Below are positions 55,420 through 64,000 of a stretch of 64,000 nucleotides of DNA, in pieces. Origin of the DNA: Hippasteria phrygiana. Lineage: Eukaryota; Echinodermata; Asteroidea; Valvatida; Goniasteridae. Where the stretch lies: positions 1-64,000 of the forward strand of contig JAZGUH010000115.1 of NCBI GenBank assembly GCA_037893225.1. Reading direction: 5' to 3'. The notes under the pieces are model-generated. The model was not told the origin of the DNA, made no database searches, and saw only the letters and a list, made by a program, of their open reading frames with translations. The translations under genes were made by a program, and so were the position numbers. Within the stretch, counting starts at the first letter, position 1. The number at the start of each line of letters is the position of its first letter.

Positions 55420-56805
55420 TCATACCCTAGGGAATTTGACATGCATGGAGCAATAAATAAAAGGTAATCTGCACACAGATGGTGGCCGGGAAGAAAATAA
55501 ACATTGCGAGGTTTGAATTTTCTCCACAAGTGTTAACTCTAAGAAGCCACCGATAATTGCAACATGTAGCGCCAGATCTAAGCTATCCATACATGTCAAA
55601 ATTACTGAATTTGGTTGATATTTCAAGCAATTATGAATGAGTGAAGCAAGTCATACCCTAGGGAATTTGACATGCATGGAGCAATAAATAAAAGGTAATC
55701 TGCACACAGATGGTGGCCGGGAAGAAAATATACATTTCGAGGTTTGAATTTTCTCCACAAGTGTTAACTCTAAGAAGCCGCCGATAATTGCAACATGTAG
55801 CGCCAGATCTAAGCTATCCATACATGTCAAAATTACTGAATTTGGTTGATATTTCATGCAATTATGAATGAGTAAAGCAAGTCATACCCTAGGGAATTTG
55901 ACAGGCATGGAGCAATAAATAGAAGGTAATATGCACACAGATGTTGGCCGGAAAGAAAATAAACATTGCGAGGTTTGAATTTTCTCCACAAGTTTTAACT
56001 CTAAGAAGCCGCCGATAATTGCAACATGTAGCGCCAGATCTAAGCTATCCATACATGTCAAAATTACTGTATTTGGTTTATATTTCATGCAATTATGAAT
56101 GAGTAAAGCAAGTCATACCCTAGGGAATTTGACATGCATGGAGCAATAAATAAAAGGTAATCTGCACACAGATGGTGGCCGGGAAGAAAATAAACATTGC
56201 GAGGTTTGAATTTTCTCCACAAGTGTTAACTCTAAGAAGCCACCGATAATTGCAACATGTAGCGCCAGATCTAAGCTATCCATACATGTCAAAATTACTG
56301 TATTTGGTTTATATTTCATGCAATTATGAATGAGTAAAGCAAGTCATACCCTAGGGAATTTGACATGCATGGAGCAATAAATAAAAGGTAATCTGCACAC
56401 AGATGGTGGCCGGGAAGAAAATAAACATTGCGAGGTTTGAATTTTCTCCACAAGTGTTAACTCTAAGAAGCCACCGATAATTGCAACATGTAGCGCCAGA
56501 TCTAAGCTATCCATACATGTCAAAATTACTGAATTTGGTTGATATTTCATGCAATTATGAATGAGTAAAGCAAGTCCATACCCAGGGAATTTGACATGCA
56601 TGGAGCAATAAATAGACGGTAACATGTACACAGATGTTGGCCGGAAAGAAAATAAACATTGCGAGGTTTGCATTTTCTCCACAAGTGTTAACTCTAAGAA
56701 GCCGCCGATAATTGCAACATGTAGCGCCAGATCTAAGCTATCCATACATGTCAAAATTACTGAATATGGTTGATATTTCATGCAATTATGAATGAGTAAA
56801 GCAAG
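55420..56805. repeat. Domain 2 block: C-D-A-C-C-E (6 monomers)
   Basis: Matches the start of the block at 51,262 at an offset of 4,158 bp (18 monomers). The correspondence covers 51,031-52,647 with 55,189-56,805 and then breaks, because a new C-D-A follows instead of the C/A hybrid. Confidence 0.87.
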
Positions 56806-58192
56806 TCATACCCTAGGGAATTTGACATGCATGGAGCAATAAATAAAAGGTAATCTGCACACAGATGGTGGCCGGGAAGAAAATAAACATTGCGAGGTTT
56901 GAATTTTCTCCACAAGTGTTAACTCTAAGAAGCCACCGATAATTGCAACATGTAGCGCCAGATCTAAGCTATCCATACATGTCAAAATTACTGAATTTGG
57001 TTGATATTTCAAGCAATTATGAATGAGTGAAGCAAGTCATACCCTAGGGAATTTGACATGCATGGAGCAATAAATAAAAGGTAATCTGCACACAGATGGT
57101 GGCCGGGAAGAAAATATACATTTCGAGGTTTGAATTTTCTCCACAAGTGTTAACTCTAAGAAGCCGCCGATAATTGCAACATGTAGCGCCAGATCTAAGC
57201 TATCCATACATGTCAAAATTACTGAATTTGGTTGATATTTCATGCAATTATGAATGAGTAAAGCAAGTCATACCCCAGGGAATTTGACAGGCATGGAGCA
57301 ATAAATAGAAGGTAATATGCACACAGATGTTGGCCGGAAAGAAAATAAACATTGCGAGGTTTGAATTTTCTCCACAAGTTTTAACTCTAAGAAGCCGCCG
57401 ATAATTGCAACATGTAGCGCCAGATCTAAGCTATCCATACATGTCAAAATTACTGTATTTGGTTTATATTTCATGCAATTATGAATGAGTAAAGCAAGTC
57501 ATACCCTAGGGAATTTGACATGCATGGAGCAATAAATAAAAGGTAATCTGCACACAGATGGTGGCCGGGAAGAAAATAAACATTGCGAGGTTTGAATTTT
57601 CTCCACAAGTGTTAACTCTAAGAAGCCACCGATAATTGCAACATGTAGCACCAGATCTAAGCTATCCATACATGTCAAAATTACTGAATTTGGTTGATAT
57701 TTCATGCAATTATGAATGAGTAAAGCATGTCCATACCCCAGGGAATTTGACATGCATGGAGCAATAAATAGACGGTAACATGTACACAGATGGTGGCCGG
57801 AAAGAAAATAAACATTGCGAGGTTTGAATTTTCTCCACAAGTTTTAACTCTAAGAAGCCGCCGATAATTGCAACATGTAGCGCCAGATCTAAGCTATCCA
57901 TACATGTCAAAATTACTGAATTTGGTTGATATTTCATGCAATTATGAATGAGTAAAGCAAGTCATACCCTAGGGAATTTGACAGGCATGGAGCAATAAAT
58001 AGAAGGTAATATGCACACAGATGTTGGCCGGAAAGAAAATAAACATTGCGAGGTTTGAATTTTCTCCACAAGTTTTAACTCTAAGAAGCCACCGATAATT
58101 GCAACATGTAGCGCCAGATCTAAGCTATCCATACATGTCAAAATTACTGTATTTGGTTTATATTTCATGCAATTATGAATGAGTAAAGCAAG
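56806..58192. repeat. Domain 2 block: C-D-A-C-B-A (6 monomers)
   Basis: C-D-A cassette followed by C (57,499, with 'tagcacc'), B (57,730, with 'aaagcatgtcc' at its border) and an A with C-type a130 (57,962). The 'gcatgtcc' border recurs at 59,579, 62,121 and 63,739, linking these blocks. Confidence 0.87.
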
Positions 58193-60041
58193 TCATACCC
58201 TAGGGAATTTGACATGCATGGAGCAATAAATAAAAGGTAATCTGCACACAGATGGTGGCCGGGAAGAAAATAAACATTGCGAGGTTTGAATTTTCTCCAC
58301 AAGTGTTAACTCTAAGAAGCCACCGATAATTGCAACATGTAGCGCCAGATCTAAGCTATCCATACATGTCAAAATTACTGAATTTGGTTGATATTTCAAG
58401 CAATTATGAATGAGTGAAGCAAGTCATACCCTAGGGAATTTGACATGCATGGAGCAATAAATAAAAGGTAATCTGCACACAGATGGTGGCCGGGAAGAAA
58501 ATATACATTTCGAGGTTTGAATTTTCTCCACAAGTGTTAACTCTAAGAAGCCGCCGATAATTGCAACATGTAGCGCCAGATCTAAGCTATCCATACATGT
58601 CAAAATTACTGAATTTGGTTGATATTTCATGCAATTATGAATGAGTAAAGCAAGTCATACCCCAGGGAATTTGACAGGCATGGAGCAATAAATAGAAGGT
58701 AATATGCACACAGATGTTGGCCGGAAAGAAAATAAACATTGCGAGGTTTGAATTTTCTCCACAAGTTTTAACTCTAAGAAGCCGCCGATAATTGCAACAT
58801 GTAGCGCCAGATCTAAGCTATCCATACATGTCAAAATTACTGAATATGGTTGATATTTCATGCAATTATGAATGAGTAAAGCAAGTCATACCCTAGGGAA
58901 TTTGACATGCATGGAGCAATAAATAAAAGGTAATCTGCACACAGATGTTGGCCGGAAAGAAAATAAAAATTGCGAGGTTTGAATTTTCTCCACAAGTTTT
59001 AACTCTAAGAAGCCGCCGATAATTGCAACATGTAGCGCCAGATCTAAGCTATCCATACATGTCAAAATTACTGAATTTGGTTGATATTTCATGCAATTAT
59101 GAATGAGTAAAGCAAGTCCATACCCAGGGAATTTGACATGCATGGAGCAATAAATAGACGGTAACATGTACACAGATGTTGGCCGGAAAGAAAATAAACA
59201 TTGCGAGGTTTGCATTTTCTCCACAAGTGTTAACTCTAAGAAGCCGCCGATAATTGCAACATGTAGCGCCAGATCTAAGCTATCCATACATGTCAAAATT
59301 ACTGAATATGGTTTATATTTCATGCAATTATGAATGAGTAAAGCAAGTCATACCCAAGGGAATTTGACATGCATGGAGCAATAAATAAAAGGTAATCTGC
59401 ACACAGATGGTGCCCGGGAAGAAAATAAACATTGCGAGGTTTGAATTTTCTCCACAAGTGTTAACTCTAAGAAGCCACCGATAATTGCAACATGTAGCGC
59501 CAGATCTAAGCTATCCATACATGTCAAAATTACTGAATTTGGTTGATATTTCATGCAATTATGAATGAGTAAAGCATGTCCATACCCCAGGGAATTTGAC
59601 ATGCATGGAGCAATAAATAGACGGTAACATGTACACAGATGGTGGCCGGAAAGAAAATAAACATTGCGAGGTTTGAATTTTCTCCACAAGTTTTAACTCT
59701 AAGAAGCCGCCGATAATTGCAACATGTAGCGCCAGATCTAAGCTATCCATACATGTCAAAATTACTGAATTTGGTTGATATTTCATGCAATTATGAATGA
59801 GTAAAGCAAGTCATACCCTAGGGAATTTGACAGGCATGGAGCAATAAATAGAAGGTAATATGCACACAGATGTTGGCCGGAAAGAAAATAAACATTGCGA
59901 GGTTTGAATTTTCTCCACAAGTTTTAACTCTAAGAAGCCACCGATAATTGCAACATGTAGCGCCAGATCTAAGCTATCCATACATGTCAAAATTACTGTA
60001 TTTGGTTTATATTTCATGCAATTATGAATGAGTAAAGCAAG
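58193..60041. repeat. Domain 2 block: C-D-A-A'-E-C-B-A (8 monomers)
   Basis: C-D-A cassette, then A' (58,886: C head 'taaaaggtaatctg', A body, private 'aataaaaattgcg'), E, C (59,348: 'acccaaggg' and 'ggtgcccgggaag'), B with 'gcatgtcc' border (59,579) and A with a130 (59,811). The same eight-monomer order recurs from 62,338 to the window edge. Confidence 0.87.
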
Positions 60042-61196
60042 TCATACCCTAGGGAATTTGACATGCATGGAGCAATAAATAAAAGGTAATCTGCACACAG
60101 ATGGTGGCCGGGAAGAAAATAAACATTGCGAGGTTTGAATTTTCTCCACAAGTGTTAACTCTAAGAAGCCACCGATAATTGCAACATGTAGCGCCAGATC
60201 TAAGCTATCCATACATGTCAAAATTACTGAATTTGGTTGATATTTCAAGCAATTATGAATGAGTGAAGCAAGTCATACCCTAGGGAATTTGACATGCATG
60301 GAGCAATAAATAAAAGGTAATCTGCACACAGATGGTGGCCGGGAAGAAAATATACATTTCGAGGTTTGAATTTTCTCCACAAGTGTTAACTCTAAGAAGC
60401 CGCCGATAATTGCAACATGTAGCGCCAGATCTAAGCTATCCATACATGTCAAAATTACTGAATTTGGTTGATATTTCATGCAATTATGAATGAGTAAAGC
60501 AAGTCATACCCCAGGGAATTTGACAGGCATGGAGCAATAAATAGAAGGTAATATGCACACAGATGTTGGCCGGAAAGAAAATAAACATTGCGAGGTTTGA
60601 ATTTTCTCCACAAGTGTTAACTCTAAGAAGCCACCGATAATTGCAACATGTAGCGCCAGATCTAAGCTATCCATACATGTCAAAATTACTGTATTTGGTT
60701 TATATTTCATGCAATTATGAATGAGTAAAGCAAGTCATACCCTAGGGAATTTGACATGCATGGAGCAATAAATAAAAGGTAATCTGCACACAGATGGTGG
60801 CCGGGAAGAAAATAAACATTGCGAGGTTTGAATTTTCTCCACAAGTGTTAACTCTAAGAAGCCACCGATAATTGCAACATGTAGCGCCAGATCTAAGCTA
60901 TCCATACATGTCAAAATTACTGAATTTGGTTGATATTTCATGCAATTATGAATGAGTAAAGCAAGTCCATACCCAGGGAATTTGACATGCATGGAGCAAT
61001 AAATAGACGGTAACATGTACACAGATGTTGGCCGGAAAGAAAATAAACATTGCGAGGTTTGCATTTTCTCCACAAGTGTTAACTCTAAGAAGCCGCCGAT
61101 AATTGCAACATGTAGCGCCAGATCTAAGCTATCCATACATGTCAAAATTACTGAATATGGTTGATATTTCATGCAATTATGAATGAGTAAAGCAAG
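60042..61196. repeat. Domain 2 block: C-D-A/C-C-E (5 monomers)
   Basis: The third monomer (60,504-60,734) is a hybrid: A through 'tagaagg', 'gatgttgg' and 'ccggaaag', then C from 'gtgttaac' and 'gccaccg'. In the related block at 55,420 the same place holds a full A (55,882) and a full C (56,113). The hybrid is what a one-monomer deletion between them would leave. Confidence 0.87.
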
Positions 61197-62120
61197 TCAT
61201 ACCCTAGGGAATTTGACATGCATGGAGCAATAAATAAAAGGTAATCTGCACACAGATGGTGGCCGGGAAGAAAATAAACATTGCGAGGTTTGAATTTTCT
61301 CCACAAGTGTTAACTCTAAGAAGCCACCGATAATTGCAACATGTAGCGCCAGATCTAAGCTATCCATACATGTCAAAATTACTGAATTTGGTTGATATTT
61401 CAAGCAATTATGAATGAGTGAAGCAAGTCATACCCTAGGGAATTTGACATGCATGGAGCAATAAATAAAAGGTAATCTGCACACAGATGGTGGCCGGGAA
61501 GAAAATATACATTTCGAGGTTTGAATTTTCTCCACAAGTGTTAACTCTAAGAAGCCGCCGATAATTGCAACATGTAGCGCCAGATCTAAGCTATCCATAC
61601 ATGTCAAAATTACTGAATTTGGTTGATATTTCATGCAATTATGAATGAGTAAAGCAAGTCATACCCCAGGGAATTTGACAGGCATGGAGCAATAAATAGA
61701 AGGTAATATGCACACAGATGTTGGCCGGAAAGAAAATAAACATTGCGAGGTTTGAATTTTCTCCACAAGTTTTAACTCTAAGAAGCCGCCGATAATTGCA
61801 ACATGTAGCGCCAGATCTAAGCTATCCATACATGTCAAAATTACTGTATTTGGTTTATATTTCATGCAATTATGAATGAGTAAAGCAAGTCATACCCTAG
61901 GGAATTTGACATGCATGGAGCAATAAATAAAAGGTAATCTGCACACAGATGGTGGCCGGGAAGAAAATAAACATTGCGAGGTTTGAATTTTCTCCACAAG
62001 TGTTAACTCTAAGAAGCCACCGATAATTGCAACATGTAGCGCCAGATCTAAGCTATCCATACATGTCAAAATTACTGAATTTGGTTGATATTTCATGCAA
62101 TTATGAATGAGTAAAGCATG
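61197..62120. repeat. Domain 2 block: C-D-A-C (4 monomers)
   Basis: C-D-A-C matching 56,806-57,729 at an offset of 4,391 bp (19 monomers). The last C ends with the 'aaagcatg' border, as does the C at 57,499 (though with g152 rather than a152). Confidence 0.85.
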
Positions 62121-62337
62121 TCCATACCCCAGGGAATTTGACAGGCATGGAGCAATAAATAGAAGGTAATATGCACACAGATGTTGGCCGGAAAGAAAAT
62201 AAACATTGCGAGGTTTGAATTTTCTCCACAAGCCACCGATAATTGCAACATGTAGCGCCAGATCTATAGCTATCCATACATGTCCAAAATTACTGTATTT
62301 GGTTTATATTTCTGCAAATTATAAATGATAAAGCAAG
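62121..62337. repeat. B-head/A-body hybrid monomer with 16-bp deletion (217 bp)
   Basis: Starts 'tccataccccaggg' after a 'gcatg' border like the B at 57,730, then switches to A ('gacaggcat', 'tagaagg', 'gatgttgg'). At about 62,232 the sequence reads 'ctccacaagccaccg', missing 16 bp between two aag triplets. From here small indels begin ('gatctatagc', 'gtccaaaatt', 'tctgcaaatt'). Confidence 0.85.
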
Positions 62338-63141
62338 TCATACCCTAGGGAATTTGACATGCATGGAGCAATAAATAAAAGGTAATCTGCACACAGATGG
62401 TAGGCCGGAAGAAAATAAACATTGCGAGGTTTGATTTTCTCCACAGAGTTAACTCTAAGACGCCACCGATAATTGCAACATGTAGCGCCAGATCTAAGCT
62501 AATCCATACATGTCAAAATACTGAATTTGGGGGGGGGGGGGTGAATTTCAAGCAATTATGAAGAGGAAGCAAGTCATACCCTAGGGGAATTTGACATGCA
62601 TGGAGCAATAAATAAAAGGTAATCTGCACACAGATGGTGGCCGGGAAGAAAATATACCATTTCGAGGTTTGAATTTCTTCACACAAGTGTTAACTCTAAG
62701 AAGCCGCCGATAATTGCAATACATGTAGCGCCAGATCATAAGCTATCCATACCATGTCAAATTACTGAATTGGTTGATATTTCATGCAATTATGGAATGA
62801 GTAAAGCAAGTCATACCCCAGGGAATTTGACAGGCATGGAGCAATAAATAGAAGGTATATTGCAACACAGATGTTGCCGGAAAGAAGAAATAAACATTGC
62901 GAGGTTGGTGAATTTTTTCTCCACAAGGTGATTTAACTTAAGAGCCGCCGATATTGCAACATGTAGGCCAGATCTAAGCTATCCATACATGGTCAAAAAT
63001 TACTGAATTTGGTTGATATTTCCATGCAATTATGAATGAGTAAGCAAGTATACCCTAGGGAATTTGACATGCATGGAGCAATAAATAAAAGGTAATCTGC
63101 ACACAGATGTTGCCGAAGAAAATAAAAATTGCGAGGTTTGA
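62232..63141. other. Indel-rich low-quality stretch of about four monomers
   Basis: Monomers C (62,338), D (62,574), A (62,811) and A' (63,049) keep the subtype order of 58,193-59,116 but carry many 1-2 bp insertions and deletions: 'ctaggggaat', 'tataccattt', 'gcaatacatg', 'gatcataagc', 'taccatgtc', 'tatggaatg', 'gatgttgccgg', 'aagaagaaataaac', 'gaattttttctcc'. Lengths are 236, 237, 238 and 228 bp where the homologues have 231. Substitutions are few and the flanks are clean. The pattern suggests uncorrected sequencing or consensus error rather than old, mutated satellite. Confidence 0.85.
62529..62541. repeat. Homopolymer run of 13 G
   Basis: The expected monomer tail 'gaatttggttgatatttc' is replaced by 'gaattt', thirteen g and 'tgaatttc'. 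No other copy in the window has more than four consecutive g here. It lies inside the indel-rich stretch and is most likely a sequencing or consensus artefact. Confidence 0.9.
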
Positions 63142-64000
63142 TATTTTCTCCACAAGTTTTAACTCTAAGAAGCCGCCGATAATTGCAACATGTAGCGCCA
63201 GATCTAAGCTATCCATACATGTCAAAATTACTGAATTTGGTTGATATTTCATGCAATTATGAATGAGTAAAGCAAGTCCATACCCAGGGAATTTGACATG
63301 CATGGAGCAATAAATAGACGGTAACATGTACACAGATGTTGGCCGGAAAGAAAATAAACATTGCGAGGTTTGCATTTTCTCCACAAGTGTTAACTCTAAG
63401 AAGCCGCCGATAATTGCAACATGTAGCGCCAGATCTAAGCTATCCATACATGTCAAAATTACTGAATATGGTTTATATTTCATGCAATTATGAATGAGTA
63501 AAGCAAGTCATACCCAAGGGAATTTGACATGCATGGAGCAATAAATAAAAGGTAATCTGCACACAGATGGTGCCCGGGAAGAAAATAAACATTGCGAGGT
63601 TTGAATTTTCTCCACAAGTGTTAACTCTAAGAAGCCACCGATAATTGCAACATGTAGCGCCAGATCTAAGCTATCCATACATGTCAAAATTACTGAATTT
63701 GGTTGATATTTCATGCAATTATGAATGAGTAAAGCATGTCCATACCCCAGGGAATTTGACATGCATGGAGCAATAAATAGACGGTAACATGTACACAGAT
63801 GGTGGCCGGAAAGAAAATAAACATTGCGAGGTTTGAATTTTCTCCACAAGTTTTAACTCTAAGAAGCCGCCGATAATTGCAACATGTAGCGCCAGATCTA
63901 AGCTATCCATACATGTCAAAATTACTGAATTTGGTTGATATTTCATGCAATTATGAATGAGTAAAGCAAGTCATACCCTAGGGAATTTGACAGGCATGGA
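63049..64000. repeat. Right-edge block: A'-E-C-B-A, second copy of the 58,886 block
   Basis: A' (63,049, with the same 'aataaaaattgcg' as 58,886; its first 90 bp still carry indels), E (63,277), C (63,508, with 'acccaaggg' and 'ggtgcccgggaag'), B (63,739, 'gcatgtcc' border) and the first 30 bp of an A. It matches 58,886-59,840 at an offset of 4,160 bp in the clean part. The array continues beyond the window. Confidence 0.9.

Larger units (their letters stand above)
1..64000. repeat. Satellite DNA array, ~231-bp monomer, about 277 tandem copies
   Basis: The entire window is head-to-tail copies of one monomer, and both ends of the window fall inside the array. Landmarks seen in essentially every copy are a BglII-type site agatct (monomer positions 155-160), the block 'catggagcaataaata' near positions 25-40, and 'gccgataattgc' or its a130 form. 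Every copy runs in the same direction; I saw no inversion, insertion or unique spacer. Subtype consensuses differ by about 3%. HOR organisation and low divergence are typical of eukaryotic centromeric or heterochromatic satellites. The chromosomal location is inferred, and the family is not one I recognise. Confidence 0.98.
19437..64000. repeat. Domain 2: mixed A/C/D/E/F satellite with large irregular HORs
   Basis: From about 19,437 the array changes from A-B dimers to a mixture in which C ('aaaaggtaatctgcac', 'ccgggaag', 'gtgttaac', 'gccaccg') and E ('tagacgg' with 'gatgttgg', 'tttgcatttt', 'gtgttaac') are common, A persists, and B becomes rare. Tails also change: 'ctgtatttggttta' is frequent here and essentially limited to the 1.6-2.5 kb island in domain 1. 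Blocks are delimited by recurrences of a C-D-A cassette. Domain 1 and 2 monomers are clearly the same family. Confidence 0.92.

Noticed and set aside
62121..63141. The indel-rich patch as an old, degenerate edge of the array
   Set aside because: A degenerate edge should grade outward and be rich in substitutions. Here clean copies resume at about 63,150 with the private marks of a nearby block, and the changes are mostly 1-2 bp indels.
184..63946. Hundreds of minus-strand open reading frames of 64-190 codons
   Set aside because: All are the same few frames of the satellite monomer, overlapping each other in different frames, ended by stops fixed in the repeat, and differing mainly by amino-acid changes. 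There is no start context, domain, splice structure or unique flank to support a gene.
1..64000. CRISPR array
   Set aside because: The units are 231 bp of near-identical sequence with no short repeat alternating with unique spacers, and there are no cas genes.
1..64000. CENP-B box
   Set aside because: I looked for a TTCG, A, CGGG pattern at the required spacing. The D-type 'atttcgaggtttgaa' and the 'ccggg' of C do not combine to fit it on either strand.
1..64000. rDNA intergenic spacer subrepeats or telomeric repeats
   Set aside because: No rRNA, 5S or telomere-like hexamer or heptamer tract is visible anywhere in the window.
1..64000. Tandem transposon, Helitron or LTR element
   Set aside because: I saw no terminal repeats, target duplications, poly-A tail or transposase or reverse-transcriptase reading frame; the period is simple and constant. 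An ancient transposon origin of the monomer cannot be excluded.
1..64000. Promoters, terminators or origins suggested by AT-rich stretches such as 'aaagaaaataaac'
   Set aside because: These are part of every monomer, with no copy-specific context. Satellite transcription is possible, but nothing in the sequence locates a start.

Overview
The whole 64-kb window is one uninterrupted, head-to-tail array of a satellite DNA monomer of about 231 bp (individual copies 229-232 bp, about 37% G+C by hand count of one monomer, roughly 277 copies, all in the same orientation). I find no gene, tRNA, rRNA, CRISPR array, transposon or unique sequence. Long arrays of this kind with multi-monomer higher-order repeats (HORs) are known from eukaryotic centromeric, pericentromeric or subtelomeric heterochromatin. 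I do not recognise the monomer family and cannot name the organism. The open reading frames on the minus strand arise because 231 is 3 x 77, and I reject them as genes.

I number each monomer so that position 1 is the first t of 'tcatacc' (or 'tccatacc'). Copies fall into a few subtypes set by about 20 diagnostic positions. A (231 bp): g23, g41, t63, a71, t113. B (232 bp): extra c near position 3, t23, c43, c49, t53, g63. C (231 bp): t23, a41, c50, g63, g71, g113, a130. D: C-like with t81, t87 and g130. E (230-231 bp): t23, c43, t63, c97, g113. F: D-like with t91. Subtype consensuses differ by only about 3%.

Layout. Domain 1 (1 to about 19,436) is built of A-B dimers (463 bp), with an island of C/D monomers at about 1,615-2,497. 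From about 5 kb its dimers are organised into an 8-monomer HOR 'X' (1,852 bp) and a 7- to 8-monomer block 'Y', in the order X0 Y1 X1 X2 Y2 X3 X4 Y3. This gives a super-repeat X-X-Y of 24 monomers (5,556 bp). Domain 2 (about 19,437 to the end) mixes A, C, D, E, F and some B. Its landmark is a C-D-A cassette whose recurrences cut the array into blocks of 4 to 25 monomers. The clearest large HORs are at 31,171-35,557 (19 monomers), 35,558-40,637 (22) and 40,638-45,486 (21), with a partial fourth copy from 45,487. From 48,952 to the end the blocks are smaller and layered: a 5-mer twice, a 9-mer repeat, and 5-, 6- and 8-mers.

At about 62,232-63,141 roughly four monomers suddenly carry dozens of 1-2 bp indels, a 16-bp deletion and a run of 13 G, between clean flanks. 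This looks more like an unpolished or misassembled stretch than biology. Otherwise the array differs from copy to copy by gain or loss of whole monomers and by hybrid monomers, as expected from unequal crossing-over or gene conversion in a homogenising satellite.
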